A stretch of 64,000 nucleotides of DNA from positions 372,001 through 436,000 of the forward strand of contig NZ_CP135049.1 in the NCBI RefSeq assembly GCF_039405155.1. Reading direction: 5' to 3'. Shown here in pieces: positions 21,360 through 31,980 of this stretch. Below the pieces are notes generated by a model. The model searched no databases and was not told the DNA's origin. It saw only the letters and a list, made by a program, of their open reading frames with translations. Within the stretch, counting starts at the first letter, position 1, and every line of letters begins with the position of its first letter. The position numbers and the translations under genes are program-made. Origin of the DNA: Buchnera aphidicola (Taiwanaphis decaspermi). GTDB lineage: Bacteria; Pseudomonadota; Gammaproteobacteria; Enterobacterales; Enterobacteriaceae.

Positions 21360-22544
21360 TTAATTAATTACTTTAGTTACTATACCAGCTCCAACGGTAC
21401 GACCACCTTCTCTAATAGCAAATCTCAATCCATTTGACATAGCTATAGGATGAATTAAATTTACTGTCATTTTAATATTATCACCAGGCATAACCATTTC
21501 AACGTTTTCTGGTAACTCTATAGAACCAGTAACATCTGTAGTACGAAAATAAAATTGAGGTTTATATCCTTTAAAAAAAGGAGTATGTCTACCACCTTCT
21601 TCTTTAGATAATACATATACTTCAGCATCAAATTTTAAATGAGGATTAATAGTTCCTGGTTTTGATAATACTTGACCTCTTTCTATATCCTCTCTTTTAA
21701 TACCTCTTAATAAAATACCTACGTTTTCACCAGCTCTACCTTCATCTAATAATTTTCTAAACATTTCAACACCAGTACAAGTAGTTTTTGTTGTTTTTTT
21801 AATACCAACAATTTCTACTTCTTCACCTAATTTAATTACTCCACTTTCTACACGACCAGTTACAACCGTACCTCTACCAGAGATAGAAAATACATCTTCT
21901 ATAGGTAATAAAAAAGGTTGATCAATAGCTCTTACAGGTGTAGGAATATATTTATCTAAACAATTTGATAAATCAATAATTTTTGATTCCCAAGATGCTT
22001 CATTATCTAAAGCTTTTAAAGCTGAACCTCTTATTATAGGAGTTTTATCTCCTGGAAAATCATATTGTGTTAATAAATCTCTGACTTCCATTTCAACTAA
22101 TTCTAATAACTCTTCATCATCAACCATATCACATTTATTTAAAAAAACAATTATATATGGAACTCCTACTTGCCTAGCTAATAAAATATGCTCTCTTGTT
22201 TGAGGCATAGGACCATCTGTAGCTGCTACAACTAAAATAGCACCATCCATTTGAGCAGCTCCTGTTATCATATTTTTGATATAATCAGCATGACCAGGAC
22301 AATCAACGTGAGCATAATGTCTAGATAGAGTATCATATTCAACATGAGATGTATTAATAGTGATACCCCTTTCTTTTTCTTCTGGAGCATTATCTATTTG
22401 ATCGAAAGCAAAAGCTGAACCACCATATTTTTTAGAAAGAACCGTTGTAATAGCAGATGTTAAAGTAGTTTTACCATGATCAACATGTCCTATAGTACCA
22501 ACATTAATATGAGGTTTTAAACGTTCAAATTTTTTTTTAGACAT
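21360..22544 (-). CDS. tuf: Elongation factor Tu
   Basis: Delivers aminoacyl-tRNA to the ribosome as a GTPase. The 394 residues equal E. coli EF-Tu. G1 GHVDHGKT (19-26), G3 DCPGHADY (from about 81) and G4 NKCD are intact, as is the C-terminal barrel ([15 protein letters not shown]). It is the last gene of the str operon, 28 bases after fusA, and has its own terminator. Codons here are less extreme and the protein is among the most conserved in the window. The window shows one copy. Confidence 0.98.
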   Translation of the reverse strand: MSKKKFERLKPHINVGTIGHVDHGKTTLTSAITTVLSKKYGGSAFAFDQIDNAPEEKERGITINTSHVEYDTLSRHYAHVDCPGHADYIKNMITGAAQMDGAILVVAATDGPMPQTREHILLARQVGVPYIIVFLNKCDMVDDEELLELVEMEVRDLLTQYDFPGDKTPIIRGSALKALDNEASWESKIIDLSNCLDKYIPTPVRAIDQPFLLPIEDVFSISGRGTVVTGRVESGVIKLGEEVEIVGIKKTTKTTCTGVEMFRKLLDEGRAGENVGILLRGIKREDIERGQVLSKPGTINPHLKFDAEVYVLSKEEGGRHTPFFKGYKPQFYFRTTDVTGSIELPENVEMVMPGDNIKMTVNLIHPIAMSNGLRFAIREGGRTVGAGIVTKVIN

Positions 22545-22572
22545 AAATTATTTCCTTAATTATAAATGTGTT

Positions 22573-24684
22573 TTATTTTATTCGAGATTCTATGATATTC
22601 TTTGAAATATTATTAGGAGCTTCATTATATTTTGAAAATTCCATAGAATAAGAAGCTCTTCCTTGAGTTTGAGATCTTAAATTAGTAGCATAACCAAACA
22701 TTTCAGATAAAGGAACAGAAGCAGTAACTATTCTACCTATATGTAAGGAATTTTCCATTCCTGTAATAATACCTCTTCGACGATTTAAATCACCTATTAC
22801 ATCTCCCATATATTCTTCTGGGGTTTCTACTTCAACTTTCATTATTGGTTCTAATATCGTAGGATTGGCTATTTTAAAAGCTTTTTTGAATGCTATTGAA
22901 GCTGCTAATTTAAAAGCTATTTCAGATGAGTCAACATCATGATATGAACCAAAGTGCAATCTTATACCAATATTAACAACAGGATAACCAGCTAGCGGAC
23001 CAGATTTTAATTGATCTTTAAAACCTTTATCAATAGCAGATATGTATTCTCCAGGTATTACACCTCCTTTTATTTCATTTAAAAAAATATAACTTTCATT
23101 ATCTGGTTCTATAGGAAACATATCAATTAATACATGACCATATTGTCCTCTTCCTCCAGATTGTTTGATGTGTTTACCTTCAATATCATTAACTCTATTT
23201 CTAATTGTTTCTCTATAAGATACTTGAGGATTACCTATATTTGAATCTACTCCAAATTCTCTTTTCATTCTATCAATAATAATTTCTAAATGTAATTCAC
23301 CCATGCCTGATATAATGGTTTGATTAGATTCTTTATCTGTTGAAACTTTAAATGAAGGATCTTCTTTTGCTAATCTAATTAATGCAATACCCATTTTTTC
23401 TTGATCAACTTTAGTTTTTGGTTCAACAGCAATAGAAATAACTGGTTCTGGAAACTCTATTTTTTCTAAAATTATAGGATTAGAAACACTACATAATGTG
23501 TCTCCAGTAGTAACGTTTTTTAAACCTATTGCTGCAGCAATATCTCCAGCTCTTACTTCTTTTATTTCTTCTTTTTTATTAGCATGCATTTGTACTATTC
23601 TACCAATTCTTTCTTTATTGTACTTTATTGGATTTAATATTGTGTCTCCTGATTTAACTATTCCTGAATAAACTCTAAAAAAAGTAAGATTTCCAACAAA
23701 TGGATCTGTAGATATTTTAAAAGCTAAAGCTGAAAAATGTTCTTCATCAGAAGTAGCACGATATACAAAAGATTTACTTTTTAATTTATTATGTCCTTTT
23801 ACAGATTGTACATCTATAGGAGATGGTAAATAATCAATGATTGCATCTAATAATGACTGAATTCCTTTGTTTTTGAAAGCTGAACCACAAGTTACTAAAA
23901 CAATTCTATTGTTTAAAGAACTATTTCTTAAAGATAATTTAATTTCTTTTTTTGTTATTTTTTTTCCATTTAAATATTTTTCTGTAAGCACTTCATCAAA
24001 TTCAGCAGCATATTCAATTAATTTTTGATTCCATTTTTTTGAAATTTCTAAAAATTTTTCTGGTATTTTTGTATATGTAAATGTAATACCATTATCTTTT
24101 TCAGACCATTGAATTGCTTTCATAGTTAATAAATCTATTATTCCTTTAAAATTATTTTCCTTACCCATAGGTATCTGAATTGGTACAGGTATAGATCCAA
24201 GTTTACTTTTAATTTGTTTTAAAACTTTAAAAAAATTTGCACCCATTCTGTCCATTTTATTCACAAATGCTATTCTAGGAACTTTATATTTATTAGCTTG
24301 TCTCCATACAGTTTCTGATTGAGGTTGAACACCACCAACAGCACAATAAACCATAACTACACCATCTAAAACTCTCATGGATCTTTCTACTTCTATAGTA
24401 AAATCTACATGACCTGGCGTATCAATAATATTAATTCGATGTGACGGAAATTGTTTAAACATTCCAGACCAAAAAGTTGTAGTAGATGCAGAAGTAATAG
24501 TTATACCTCTTTCTTGTTCTTGAGCCATCCAATCCATAGTGGCAGCACCATCATGAACTTCACCTATTTTATGATTTACTCCAGTATAAAATAAAATTCT
24601 TTCAGTTGTAGTTGTTTTTCCAGCATCTATATGAGCACTTATACCTATATTTCTATAGTGTATAATAGGTGTTGTACGAGACAT
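22573..24684 (-). CDS. fusA: Elongation factor G
   Basis: GTPase that drives ribosomal translocation and, with RRF, recycling. The 703 residues (E. coli 704) contain G1 AHIDAGKTT (17-25), the switch [21 protein letters not shown], and domain IV/V blocks such as [11 protein letters not shown] and the C-terminal [14 protein letters not shown]. All five domains are represented without large gaps. It follows rpsG by 68 bases. Confidence 0.98.
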   Translation of the reverse strand: MSRTTPIIHYRNIGISAHIDAGKTTTTERILFYTGVNHKIGEVHDGAATMDWMAQEQERGITITSASTTTFWSGMFKQFPSHRINIIDTPGHVDFTIEVERSMRVLDGVVMVYCAVGGVQPQSETVWRQANKYKVPRIAFVNKMDRMGANFFKVLKQIKSKLGSIPVPIQIPMGKENNFKGIIDLLTMKAIQWSEKDNGITFTYTKIPEKFLEISKKWNQKLIEYAAEFDEVLTEKYLNGKKITKKEIKLSLRNSSLNNRIVLVTCGSAFKNKGIQSLLDAIIDYLPSPIDVQSVKGHNKLKSKSFVYRATSDEEHFSALAFKISTDPFVGNLTFFRVYSGIVKSGDTILNPIKYNKERIGRIVQMHANKKEEIKEVRAGDIAAAIGLKNVTTGDTLCSVSNPIILEKIEFPEPVISIAVEPKTKVDQEKMGIALIRLAKEDPSFKVSTDKESNQTIISGMGELHLEIIIDRMKREFGVDSNIGNPQVSYRETIRNRVNDIEGKHIKQSGGRGQYGHVLIDMFPIEPDNESYIFLNEIKGGVIPGEYISAIDKGFKDQLKSGPLAGYPVVNIGIRLHFGSYHDVDSSEIAFKLAASIAFKKAFKIANPTILEPIMKVEVETPEEYMGDVIGDLNRRRGIITGMENSLHIGRIVTASVPLSEMFGYATNLRSQTQGRASYSMEFSKYNEAPNNISKNIIESRIK

Positions 24685-24752
24685 TTAAATCCTTACATTT
24701 AATATAACAAGATGTGTACGTTGTTTTAATTATATTGTGCTAAAAAAAATAA

Positions 24753-25223
24753 TCACCATCTATAATGTGCAAAAGCTTTATTAGCTTCAGCCATACGATG
24801 AACTTCTTCTTTTTTTTTAACAGCATTACCTTTATTATTTAATGCATCTAATAGTTCATTTGTTAATCTTATAGACATAGATTTATCTGATCTTTTTCTT
24901 GCTGAAGATACGATCCATCGCATAGCTAATGCGTTTCTTCTAACCATTCTAACTTCAACAGGAACTTGATAAGTAGACCCACCAACTCTTCTAGATTTTA
25001 CTTCTACAGTAGGTTTTACATTTTCTAAAGCATGTTTAAAAGATTCTAACTCATTTTTTTTAGTTTTTTTAGATAAATTAATTAAAGCATAATAAACTAT
25101 TTTTTCAGCAATAGATTTCTTCCCATCAACCATTAAAATATTTATAAACTTAGCTAATAATTTGGAAGAAAATTTTGGATCTTTTAATATTTTACGACTA
25201 CCTATAACATGACGACGTGGCAT
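24753..25223 (-). CDS. rpsG: 30S ribosomal protein S7
   Basis: Nucleates assembly of the 30S head and touches E-site tRNA. The 156 residues begin [13 protein letters not shown] and include the conserved [17 protein letters not shown] and [12 protein letters not shown] segments, ending at the short form without the extension seen in E. coli K-12. It lies 71 bases after rpsL in the str operon. Confidence 0.98.
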   Translation of the reverse strand: MPRRHVIGSRKILKDPKFSSKLLAKFINILMVDGKKSIAEKIVYYALINLSKKTKKNELESFKHALENVKPTVEVKSRRVGGSTYQVPVEVRMVRRNALAMRWIVSSARKRSDKSMSIRLTNELLDALNNKGNAVKKKEEVHRMAEANKAFAHYRW

Positions 25224-25294
25224 ATTAAATCCTTTATAATTAGTTTAATATTAAAAATATGTAATGTTATTTTAAATATTAAATATTTTAAAAA

Positions 25295-25669
25295 CTATTT
25301 TTTATTTTTTTTAACTCCATATTTAGATCTAGATCTTTTTCGATCTTTTACACCAGCACAATCTAAAGCACCTCTAACTACATGATATCTAACACCAGGT
25401 AAATCTTTAACTCTACCTCCTCTTATCAAAATAACTGAATGCTCTTGTAAGTTATGACCTTCTCCTCCTATATAAGCGGTAACTTCAAAACCATTAGTTA
25501 ATCTTACACGACAAACTTTACGTAAAGCAGAATTTGGTTTTTTAGGAGTAGTAGTATATACTCTTATGCATACTCCTCTTTTTTGAGGACATGATCCTAA
25601 AGCAGGAACATTACTTTTAGATTTTTTTTTGATTCTAGACTTTCTAACTAATTGATTTATAGTAGACAT
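25295..25669 (-). CDS. rpsL: 30S ribosomal protein S12
   Basis: Decoding-centre protein that sets accuracy. The standard start is the ATG at 25669 ([12 protein letters not shown]), giving 124 residues as in E. coli; the frame runs 15 codons further up but overlaps tusB. The conserved [13 protein letters not shown] and KDLPGVRYH loops keep the lysines found in streptomycin-sensitive ribosomes. It opens the str operon directly behind tusDCB, as in E. coli. Confidence 0.97.
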   Translation of the reverse strand: MSTINQLVRKSRIKKKSKSNVPALGSCPQKRGVCIRVYTTTPKKPNSALRKVCRVRLTNGFEVTAYIGGEGHNLQEHSVILIRGGRVKDLPGVRYHVVRGALDCAGVKDRKRSRSKYGVKKNKK

Positions 25670-25707
25670 CATTACTCCAAATAATTTCAACAAATCAAAA
25701 AATAATT

Positions 25708-25995
25708 TTACCAAGAAATTGATTTTGAATGTTTTATTGTTAATTTAACAAATTCGTAATAATTAATTAATTTTATTTTTTTTGATATTTTATTTTTAAT
25801 TCCTCTAGCATAAACGTCATTTTTTAATACATATAATTTAGCTGGACATTTTAAAAATTTTTCTAAAAAAATATTATTTTTAATAACAGATATAACACTA
25901 TCTTGCAAAAATAATAAATCATCAGAAATTCTAATCATACTCAACAACAAATTTATATCAGTATCAAAAGGTGATTTAATCAAAATATGTAACAT
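25708..25995 (-). CDS. tusB: Sulfur-relay protein TusB
   Basis: Part of the TusBCD heterohexamer that passes persulfide sulfur from TusA to TusE for 2-thiolation of U34 in tRNA-Glu, -Gln and -Lys. The 95 residues equal E. coli TusB, with [10 protein letters not shown] at the N-terminus, [10 protein letters not shown], and the C-terminal [14 protein letters not shown]. It is the third gene of tusDCB and ends 38 bases before rpsL. The surface is Lys/Ile-rich but the length is complete. Confidence 0.93.
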   Translation of the reverse strand: MLHILIKSPFDTDINLLLSMIRISDDLLFLQDSVISVIKNNIFLEKFLKCPAKLYVLKNDVYARGIKNKISKKIKLINYYEFVKLTIKHSKSISW

Positions 25996-26007
25996 TATTG
26001 ATTTTAC

Positions 26008-26370
26008 TTAAAAAGTTATTATGTTATTATAATTATTTAATTTATTTAATAAATCTTTGTTGTTTAAAATATTAACATTTAAAAAAAAATTTTTTTTGCA
26101 AGTACTAATTCCTCTAATTTTTAAAGAATTTAAACAAACAAAAAAGTTTTTGATGTCATATAACGATAATATTTTAAATGCAGAACAATAATTTTTCGAT
26201 AAAATATGATTTGGTTTTTGATGTTTTATTAATTGGAATACTCCATCACCTATAAAAAATAAAGAAATATTTTTTATAGCACAAGTGATGGATAAAACAA
26301 TATCTAAACCTTCTCTACTCATGCTATTTCCGTGAGGTATTTTTTTAAATATAAAAGCTATAGATTTCAT
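26008..26370 (-). CDS. tusC: Sulfur-relay protein TusC
   Basis: Middle subunit of the TusBCD complex. The 120 residues (E. coli 119) show the family blocks IAFIFKKIPHGNS, REGLDIVLSITCA, FFIGDGVFQLIKHQKP and SLYDIKNFFVC. It follows tusD after 3 bases and precedes tusB by 12, consistent with a single translational unit. In E. coli TusC has no catalytic cysteine of its own and supports TusD structurally. Confidence 0.93.
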   Translation of the reverse strand: MKSIAFIFKKIPHGNSMSREGLDIVLSITCAIKNISLFFIGDGVFQLIKHQKPNHILSKNYCSAFKILSLYDIKNFFVCLNSLKIRGISTCKKNFFLNVNILNNKDLLNKLNNYNNIITF

Positions 26371-26373
26371 TTT

Positions 26374-26760
26374 TTAAAATTGTATTATACGATCAGAATT
26401 TATTATAAAAAAAGACAATGCCATCGATCCTATAAATTTAAAACCATGATGAAAATTATTTATATTTTTCTTTTTTTTGTTATCGAGATAAGATAATATA
26501 CCTCTTCTCATACATGCCGAAGCACAAACATTTAATTTAAAACCAAATTTATTACTTAACTTATACCATTTATTAACTAAATTATATTCATCATTTGATG
26601 ATTTTACAAAAAAGTTAGAATTTTGAACACCATCTGCAAAAAAAAACACTCCATATATTTTGTTTTTAGATGATAATAAAGTTTTTGCAAATAAGAAAGC
26701 TGTACTAGAATTTTGTGTTCCATATGGAGGACCAGAAACTATTATAGAAAATGTATGCAA
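26374..26760 (-). CDS. tusD: Sulfur-relay protein TusD (catalytic subunit)
   Basis: Accepts the persulfide from TusA. The 128 residues equal E. coli TusD. The active cysteine is preserved as Cys79 in NVCASACMRRG (equivalent to E. coli Cys78), and IIVSGPPYGTQ starts the Rossmann-like fold. It is the first gene of tusDCB and is divergent from tsgA across a 276-base, almost pure A/T spacer in which I recognise no gene or convincing promoter. mnmA, tusA and tusE must lie elsewhere. Confidence 0.94.
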   Translation of the reverse strand: MHTFSIIVSGPPYGTQNSSTAFLFAKTLLSSKNKIYGVFFFADGVQNSNFFVKSSNDEYNLVNKWYKLSNKFGFKLNVCASACMRRGILSYLDNKKKKNINNFHHGFKFIGSMALSFFIINSDRIIQF

Positions 26761-27036
26761 AAAAAATCTCTTTTTAATATACAGTTAAATTATTTTTATT
26801 AAATTAATTATATTGGAATATAAATATAAAATCAAATATTAAATTGTTATAAAAATCACATATATAAAAAAATAAAAAATTATATAAAAATATCTTATGT
26901 ACATTAATATTTTGCATGTTATAATTTAATTTATATCAAAAAATATTTGAATATAATATTAATTTTTTTATAAAACTATAATATAAAAAATATTTAAACA
27001 AATAAAAATGAAAATTTATATTTTGGAATAAATAAA

Positions 27037-28188
27037 ATGATAATTAATAAAAAAAATTCACTAACTTTTATTAGTTTTTTATCTTATGCTTTTACTGGAG
27101 CTTTAGTTATTGTTACAGGTATAATTATAAATCAAGTGTCTGAATATTTCCAAATACCTTTATATAAAGCTGGAAATATTTTTAGTTTTTTAAATACTGG
27201 GATATTATGTTCTATATTTTTAAACTCATGGATGACAAATAATTTAAAAATAAAAAAACAACTAATATATAACTTCATATTAGTATTAATATCTATAATT
27301 TGTATTATTAAATGTCATAATATAAAAATATTTTCATTAAGCTTATTTGTATTAGGAATAGTTAGTGGAATAACTATGTCTATAGGTACATTTCTTATAA
27401 CATATTTATATAATGATAAAAAAAGAGCTGCAAAAATATTATTAACTGATTCATTTTTTAGTATTTCAGGAATAATTTTTCCTTTAATAACAAATTTTTT
27501 ATTAAATAAAAAAATCATATGGTATTGGATTTATGTAATAATTGCTATTATATATTTAAAAATTTTTATATTAACTGTAACTACAAAATTTCCTGTTATA
27601 AAAAAGTTTGGTTTAATCAAAAAAACACAAATAAAATTATCAAATATTAATATTATTTATATATTGTTAGGAGCATTGTTATATATATTAGGTCAATTAA
27701 GTTTTATATCATGGATACCAGAATATACAAATAAAATATTAGGTATTAAAATACAATATAGTGCTAAAATTATTAGTACTTTTTGGTTTTCTTATATGAT
27801 AGGAATGTGGTTTTTTAGTTTTTTAATAAAATATTTTGATTTATATAAAATAACTACTTTTTTAATTGGTACATCAACAATTATAATGTATATAATAATT
27901 CATATAAAAAATATTATTTATTTAAAAATTTTGGTTATGATTTTAGGTTTTTTTTCTAGTGCAATTTATAGTAATATGATTACTATCGCATCAATGCAAA
28001 ATAAATTTTTATCTCCACAATTAGTAAATTTAGTGTTAACTTTTGGAACAATTGGATCAATGTTAAGTCTTGTAGTTACTAGTAAAATAATACATAATTT
28101 TGGTTTATATGCTATTTTAAAATTTTCAAATTTATTATATTTAATAGTATTTTTTTTATTTTTTATTATTCAATTAAAAAGAAAATAA
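27037..28188 (+). CDS. tsgA: Major facilitator transporter of the TsgA family
   Basis: An inner-membrane carrier with 12 predicted hydrophobic segments; the substrate in E. coli is not established. The 383 residues align along their length with E. coli TsgA, with near-identical blocks such as FISFLSYAFTGALVIVTG, VSGITMSIGTFLITY and TDSFFSISGIIFP. GGAA lies 10 bases before the ATG. It converges on trpS with a 3-base gap and is divergent from tusD, matching the E. coli neighbourhood after loss of the intervening genes. Retention in a reduced symbiont suggests a useful exchange function. Confidence 0.9.
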   Translation: MIINKKNSLTFISFLSYAFTGALVIVTGIIINQVSEYFQIPLYKAGNIFSFLNTGILCSIFLNSWMTNNLKIKKQLIYNFILVLISIICIIKCHNIKIFSLSLFVLGIVSGITMSIGTFLITYLYNDKKRAAKILLTDSFFSISGIIFPLITNFLLNKKIIWYWIYVIIAIIYLKIFILTVTTKFPVIKKFGLIKKTQIKLSNINIIYILLGALLYILGQLSFISWIPEYTNKILGIKIQYSAKIISTFWFSYMIGMWFFSFLIKYFDLYKITTFLIGTSTIIMYIIIHIKNIIYLKILVMILGFFSSAIYSNMITIASMQNKFLSPQLVNLVLTFGTIGSMLSLVVTSKIIHNFGLYAILKFSNLLYLIVFFLFFIIQLKRK

Positions 28189-28191
28189 TAT

Positions 28192-29208
28192 TTATTTAAT
28201 TATATTCATACATTCAAATATTTTTTTCATAGTTATCTTAGCTATACATCGAGCCTTTTTTGCACCATTTTTTAATATTTGTTTTAAAAAAAATTCGTTT
28301 TTTCTATATTTTAAATAATCAATTTTTATATTTTTTATAAGTTTATTTATTTCTTTATATACTTGTAGTTTAAAATCATTATATGAAGAATTTTTAAACA
28401 TTAATTCTATATCTTCTATATTTTTATTAGTTAAACAAGAAAAAATATTTATCAAATTAGAAATTCCAGGTTTATTTTTATTATCATATTTAATAATAGG
28501 TGGGTTATCAGAATCAGTTTTAGCTTTTTTTATTTTTAAATATAAAGATTTTTCTTCTTCTAGTAAAAATATAGATCCATTATTATTAAAATCTGATTTA
28601 GACATTTTTTTAGTTGGATCAACTAAAGATTTAATTTTATAACCATTCTTAGATGTATGATAAGTAGGTATAGTAAATATTTTACCGTAATTCTTATTAA
28701 ATCTTTTTGCAATATTACAAGTAAATTCTAAATGTTGTAATTGATCTTGTCCTACAGGAACAATGTTGGATTGATATAACAATATATCTGCTGCCATTAA
28801 AATAGGATAATTTAAAATACCAGCATTTATGTTATTTTTTCGATATGTGATTATTTTATTTTTAAATTGTATCATACGTTTTAATTCTCCAAAATATGAA
28901 TAACAATTTAACAACCAAAATAATTCTGTATGTTCATGTACATGAGACTGAACAAAAATAATACTTTTGTCAGGATTAATACCACAAGATAAATATAAAG
29001 CTATTGTATCTAATACTCTATCATATAAAGAAGAGTTATTATTTTTATTTTGTATCGTTGTTATAGCATGTAAATCAGTTATACAATAAATACATTGATT
29101 ATTATTTTGCAACTTAACCCATTCTCGTAAAACACCTATGTAGTTTCCTAACGTTAAATTTCCTGTTGGTTGTATACCACTAAATATAATAGAATATATA
29201 TTTTTCAT
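28192..29208 (-). CDS. trpS: Tryptophan-tRNA ligase
   Basis: Class I synthetase charging tRNA-Trp. The 338 residues (E. coli 334) hold FSGIQPTGNLTLGN with the HIGH-equivalent TLGN at 19-22 and KMSKS at 201-205. Other family blocks are HAITTIQ, QSHVHEHTELFW and DILLYQSNIVPVGQDQ. It is the last gene of the aroK-aroB-rpe-trpS series, as in E. coli without damX, dam and gph. It ends 3 bases from the tsgA stop on the other strand. Confidence 0.97.
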   Translation of the reverse strand: MKNIYSIIFSGIQPTGNLTLGNYIGVLREWVKLQNNNQCIYCITDLHAITTIQNKNNNSSLYDRVLDTIALYLSCGINPDKSIIFVQSHVHEHTELFWLLNCYSYFGELKRMIQFKNKIITYRKNNINAGILNYPILMAADILLYQSNIVPVGQDQLQHLEFTCNIAKRFNKNYGKIFTIPTYHTSKNGYKIKSLVDPTKKMSKSDFNNNGSIFLLEEEKSLYLKIKKAKTDSDNPPIIKYDNKNKPGISNLINIFSCLTNKNIEDIELMFKNSSYNDFKLQVYKEINKLIKNIKIDYLKYRKNEFFLKQILKNGAKKARCIAKITMKKIFECMNIIK

Positions 29209-29256
29209 TTATCAATTTACTCTTTGAAAAAAAATTAAATATCAATTAAATAAATA

Positions 29257-29943
29257 TTAATTAACAAAAACATGATGTACTTTTTCTAAAACATGTCTTA
29301 TATTTGTAATAGCTTCTTTATAATTTTTGTAAGAAAATATTCCAGAACCTATAACAAATATATTTGCTCCTGATAAAGCTATATCAGCAATATTGTTAAT
29401 ATTAATGCCTCCATCTACTTCTAATAATATATTGTGTATACTATTATCAATTTTTTGACGTACTTCTCTTATTTTAGATAGAGTAGAAGTTATAAATTTT
29501 TGACCTCCCATACCAGGATTAACAGACATTAGCAATATTAAATCTAATTTATCCATAACATAATCTAAATAATTTAAAGGAGTGGATGGGTTAAATACAA
29601 GACCAGCTTTACATCCGTTATTTTTTATTAAATTTATGGTTTTATCTATATGTTCAGTTGCTTCTGGATGAAAACTAATAAAACTTGCACCAGCTTTTGC
29701 AAAATAAGGTATTAGATTATCAACTGGTTTAACCATAAGATGAACTTCTATAGGAGCTGTAATGTTATATTTTCTCAAAGATTTTAAAACCATAGGACCC
29801 ATTGTTAAATTAGGAACGTAATGATTATCCATTACGTCAAAATGTATAATATCACCTCCAGCTAATAAAACATTAGAAGTTTCTTCCCCTAAACGTGCAA
29901 AATCAGCAGATAAGATAGAAGGAGCTAATAAAAAATTTTTCAT
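29257..29943 (-). CDS. rpe: Ribulose-phosphate 3-epimerase
   Basis: Interconverts ribulose 5-phosphate and xylulose 5-phosphate in the pentose phosphate pathway. The 228 residues form a TIM barrel with the catalytic and metal residues His34, Asp36 (IHFDVMD), His68 (EVHLMV) and Asp177 (LEVDGGI), plus the phosphate loop [10 protein letters not shown]. It is 48 bases upstream of trpS and 109 after aroB. Confidence 0.96.
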   Translation of the reverse strand: MKNFLLAPSILSADFARLGEETSNVLLAGGDIIHFDVMDNHYVPNLTMGPMVLKSLRKYNITAPIEVHLMVKPVDNLIPYFAKAGASFISFHPEATEHIDKTINLIKNNGCKAGLVFNPSTPLNYLDYVMDKLDLILLMSVNPGMGGQKFITSTLSKIREVRQKIDNSIHNILLEVDGGININNIADIALSGANIFVIGSGIFSYKNYKEAITNIRHVLEKVHHVFVN

Positions 29944-30052
29944 ACTTAAATTCCAATATAAAATATATACAATTTTTTTTAAGTTGATAATATTAAATAA
30001 AAATTAATTATAACATTAATTTTTAATAATTAAATTAATATTAATAACAATG

Positions 30053-31147
30053 TTAATAATTATGTTGTTTAGCTTTGTTAATAGCTGAAATAATTATTTT
30101 TTTGTCTGATATGTTTACTAATTTTACTTCACCTATTTTGGTAGGTATAACCATTCTCAATGTATCATAGGATGTTTTTTTATCTCTGATCATATATTTT
30201 AAATAATCATTTGGATACATATTATTAGGACCTTTAATTGGCAATTTAACTTTTTTTATAAGTTTAATAATATTTTTAGTATATTTGTGTTCTAATATAT
30301 TTAATTCTTCACCTGTATAAGCAGCCATAATAATACCTGCTGATACAGCTTCTCCATGTAACCATTTACCATATCCTAAATAAGATTCTATAGCATGACC
30401 ATAAGTATGACCTAAATTTAATAAAAACCTATCTTTTTTTTCCTTTTCGTCATTTTCAATTATTTTAGATTTTATGATACAACATTTTTTTATGCAATAA
30501 GACATATATTTAAAATCTAAAGATATTAATTTATCTATATTTTTTTTTAACCAATAAAAAAAACTTTCATCAAAAGCTATTGCATACTTAATAACTTCTG
30601 CAAGACCTGATAATAATTCTTTGTAAGGTAATTTATTTAAGAATTCTAAATCTACTAATACACAAGATGGTTGCCAAAAAGATCCAATCATATTTTTACC
30701 TAGAATATGATTTACACCTGTTTTACCTCCTATAGAAGCATCTACTTGAGATAATAATGTTGTTGGTATTTGAATAAAATTTATTCCTCTTTGATATATA
30801 GACGCAACAAAACCAGTAATATCCCCAATAACTCCTCCTCCTAAAGCTATTAAAATACTTTTTCTATCATATGATAATTCTAATAATTTAGTTATTATAG
30901 TATTTACATATTTTAATTTTTTATACTTTTCTCCATCTGGTAGTACAATTTTATTGGTAATTGCGTTTAATTTAGATAAAAAACAAATTATTTTTTTTTT
31001 CCATAAATTATCAACAGTAACGTTTGTAATCAACATAATTTTAGTTTTTCTTTTAATAGAAAAAAATTTTTTATTCAAATTTAATAATTTATAATCAATA
31101 TTTATTAAGTAACTTCTGTTTTTCAAATTTATTTTTATATTTTTCAT
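30053..31147 (-). CDS. aroB: 3-dehydroquinate synthase
   Basis: Second step of the shikimate pathway: cyclises DAHP to 3-dehydroquinate using NAD and a divalent metal. The 364 residues (E. coli 362) carry the glycine-rich GGGVIGDITGFVAS, the metal-binding SGLAEVIKYA glutamate and the two histidines in LNLGHTYGHAIE and LHGEAVSAG. It is coupled with aroK, 37 bases upstream. Together with aroE and aroK, three of the seven common-pathway steps are in this window. Confidence 0.97.
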   Translation of the reverse strand: MKNIKINLKNRSYLINIDYKLLNLNKKFFSIKRKTKIMLITNVTVDNLWKKKIICFLSKLNAITNKIVLPDGEKYKKLKYVNTIITKLLELSYDRKSILIALGGGVIGDITGFVASIYQRGINFIQIPTTLLSQVDASIGGKTGVNHILGKNMIGSFWQPSCVLVDLEFLNKLPYKELLSGLAEVIKYAIAFDESFFYWLKKNIDKLISLDFKYMSYCIKKCCIIKSKIIENDEKEKKDRFLLNLGHTYGHAIESYLGYGKWLHGEAVSAGIIMAAYTGEELNILEHKYTKNIIKLIKKVKLPIKGPNNMYPNDYLKYMIRDKKTSYDTLRMVIPTKIGEVKLVNISDKKIIISAINKAKQHNY

Positions 31148-31184
31148 TATTACAAAACACCATATATATATTAAATATTAATAA

Positions 31185-31715
31185 TTATAAATTATTTTTT
31201 TCCAAAAATTTTATAATTTGTTTAGACACCAATTTTGCACTATTATTGTTAGTACTAATAGTAATATCTGATATTTCTTCATATAGAGAATTTCTTTTCA
31301 ATGCTAAATTTTCAAAAATTTTACGTGTAGGAATGTTTTCTTTTAATAATAAAGGTCTATTTTTATCTCTTTTTGTTCTTTCTAATTGTTTATCAATTGT
31401 TGTAGTTAAATAAACAACTATTCCTCTTGCAGATAACTTATTTCTATTGTTTGTAGATTCTACAGATCCTCCTCCTGTTGCTAATATTATTCCTTTTTTT
31501 TTTGTTAATTCTTCTATTATTTTAATTTCTCTATTGCGAAATCCTTTTTCTCCTTCAACATCGAAAACCCAACTAATATCAGCACCTGTTCTTTTTTCAA
31601 TTTCTCTATCAGAATCATAAAATTCTATGTTTAATAATTTAGATAATTGACGTCCTATAGTACTTTTCCCTGCTCCCATTGGTCCTATAAGAAAAATGTT
31701 TCTTTTTTCTGCCAT
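31185..31715 (-). CDS. aroK: Shikimate kinase I
   Basis: Phosphorylates shikimate at the 3-hydroxyl. From the ATG at 31715 it has 176 residues with the standard start [19 protein letters not shown] (Walker A at 11-19); an ATG two codons earlier (31721) is less likely. The shikimate-binding [20 protein letters not shown] and the lid RDKNRPLL are present. It is unusually close to E. coli AroK for this window. A TATAAT lies at 31733-31738 and a minus-strand terminator lies just beyond it, so this is probably the head of the aroK-aroB-rpe-trpS unit. Confidence 0.96.
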   Translation of the reverse strand: MAEKRNIFLIGPMGAGKSTIGRQLSKLLNIEFYDSDREIEKRTGADISWVFDVEGEKGFRNREIKIIEELTKKKGIILATGGGSVESTNNRNKLSARGIVVYLTTTIDKQLERTKRDKNRPLLLKENIPTRKIFENLALKRNSLYEEISDITISTNNNSAKLVSKQIIKFLEKNNL

Positions 31716-31748
31716 ATGCATTTTACGTATATATTATAATAGTTAATG

Positions 31749-31773
31749 AAAAACCAACATAATTAAATGTTGG
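31749..31773 (-). terminator. Rho-independent terminator upstream of aroK
   Basis: A 7-bp stem CCAACAT/ATGTTGG with a 6-base loop (31754-31773) is followed on the minus strand by TTTTT (31749-31753), the classical arrangement. It would stop transcription arriving from deoBD, or antisense across tRNA-Ser, before aroK. Confidence 0.75.
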
Positions 31774-31781
31774 AATATATT

Positions 31782-31821
31782 TATTTTTAATAAATTATTA
31801 AATAATAATTTATTAAAAATA
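31782..31821. repeat. Perfect A/T-only palindrome, 19-bp arms
   Basis: The arm TATTTTTAATAAATTATTA (31782-31800) is followed after two A's by its exact reverse complement (31803-31821). It lies in the 265-base gap between aroK and tRNA-Ser, nine bases from the terminator hairpin. No known site type is recognised; it could form a cruciform or an RNA hairpin. Confidence 0.8.
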
Positions 31822-31980
31822 TTTAGTATTTAAAGATATTTGTTAATATATCAAAGAAATATTCATTATTAAATATAAATATTATTTAGTATTACATTAC
31901 TTTACATTTTTTTTTATATATAATATTATGTAATATAATAAAAAAGTTACAAAAATTAATATAATAAAAATATTTTATTA

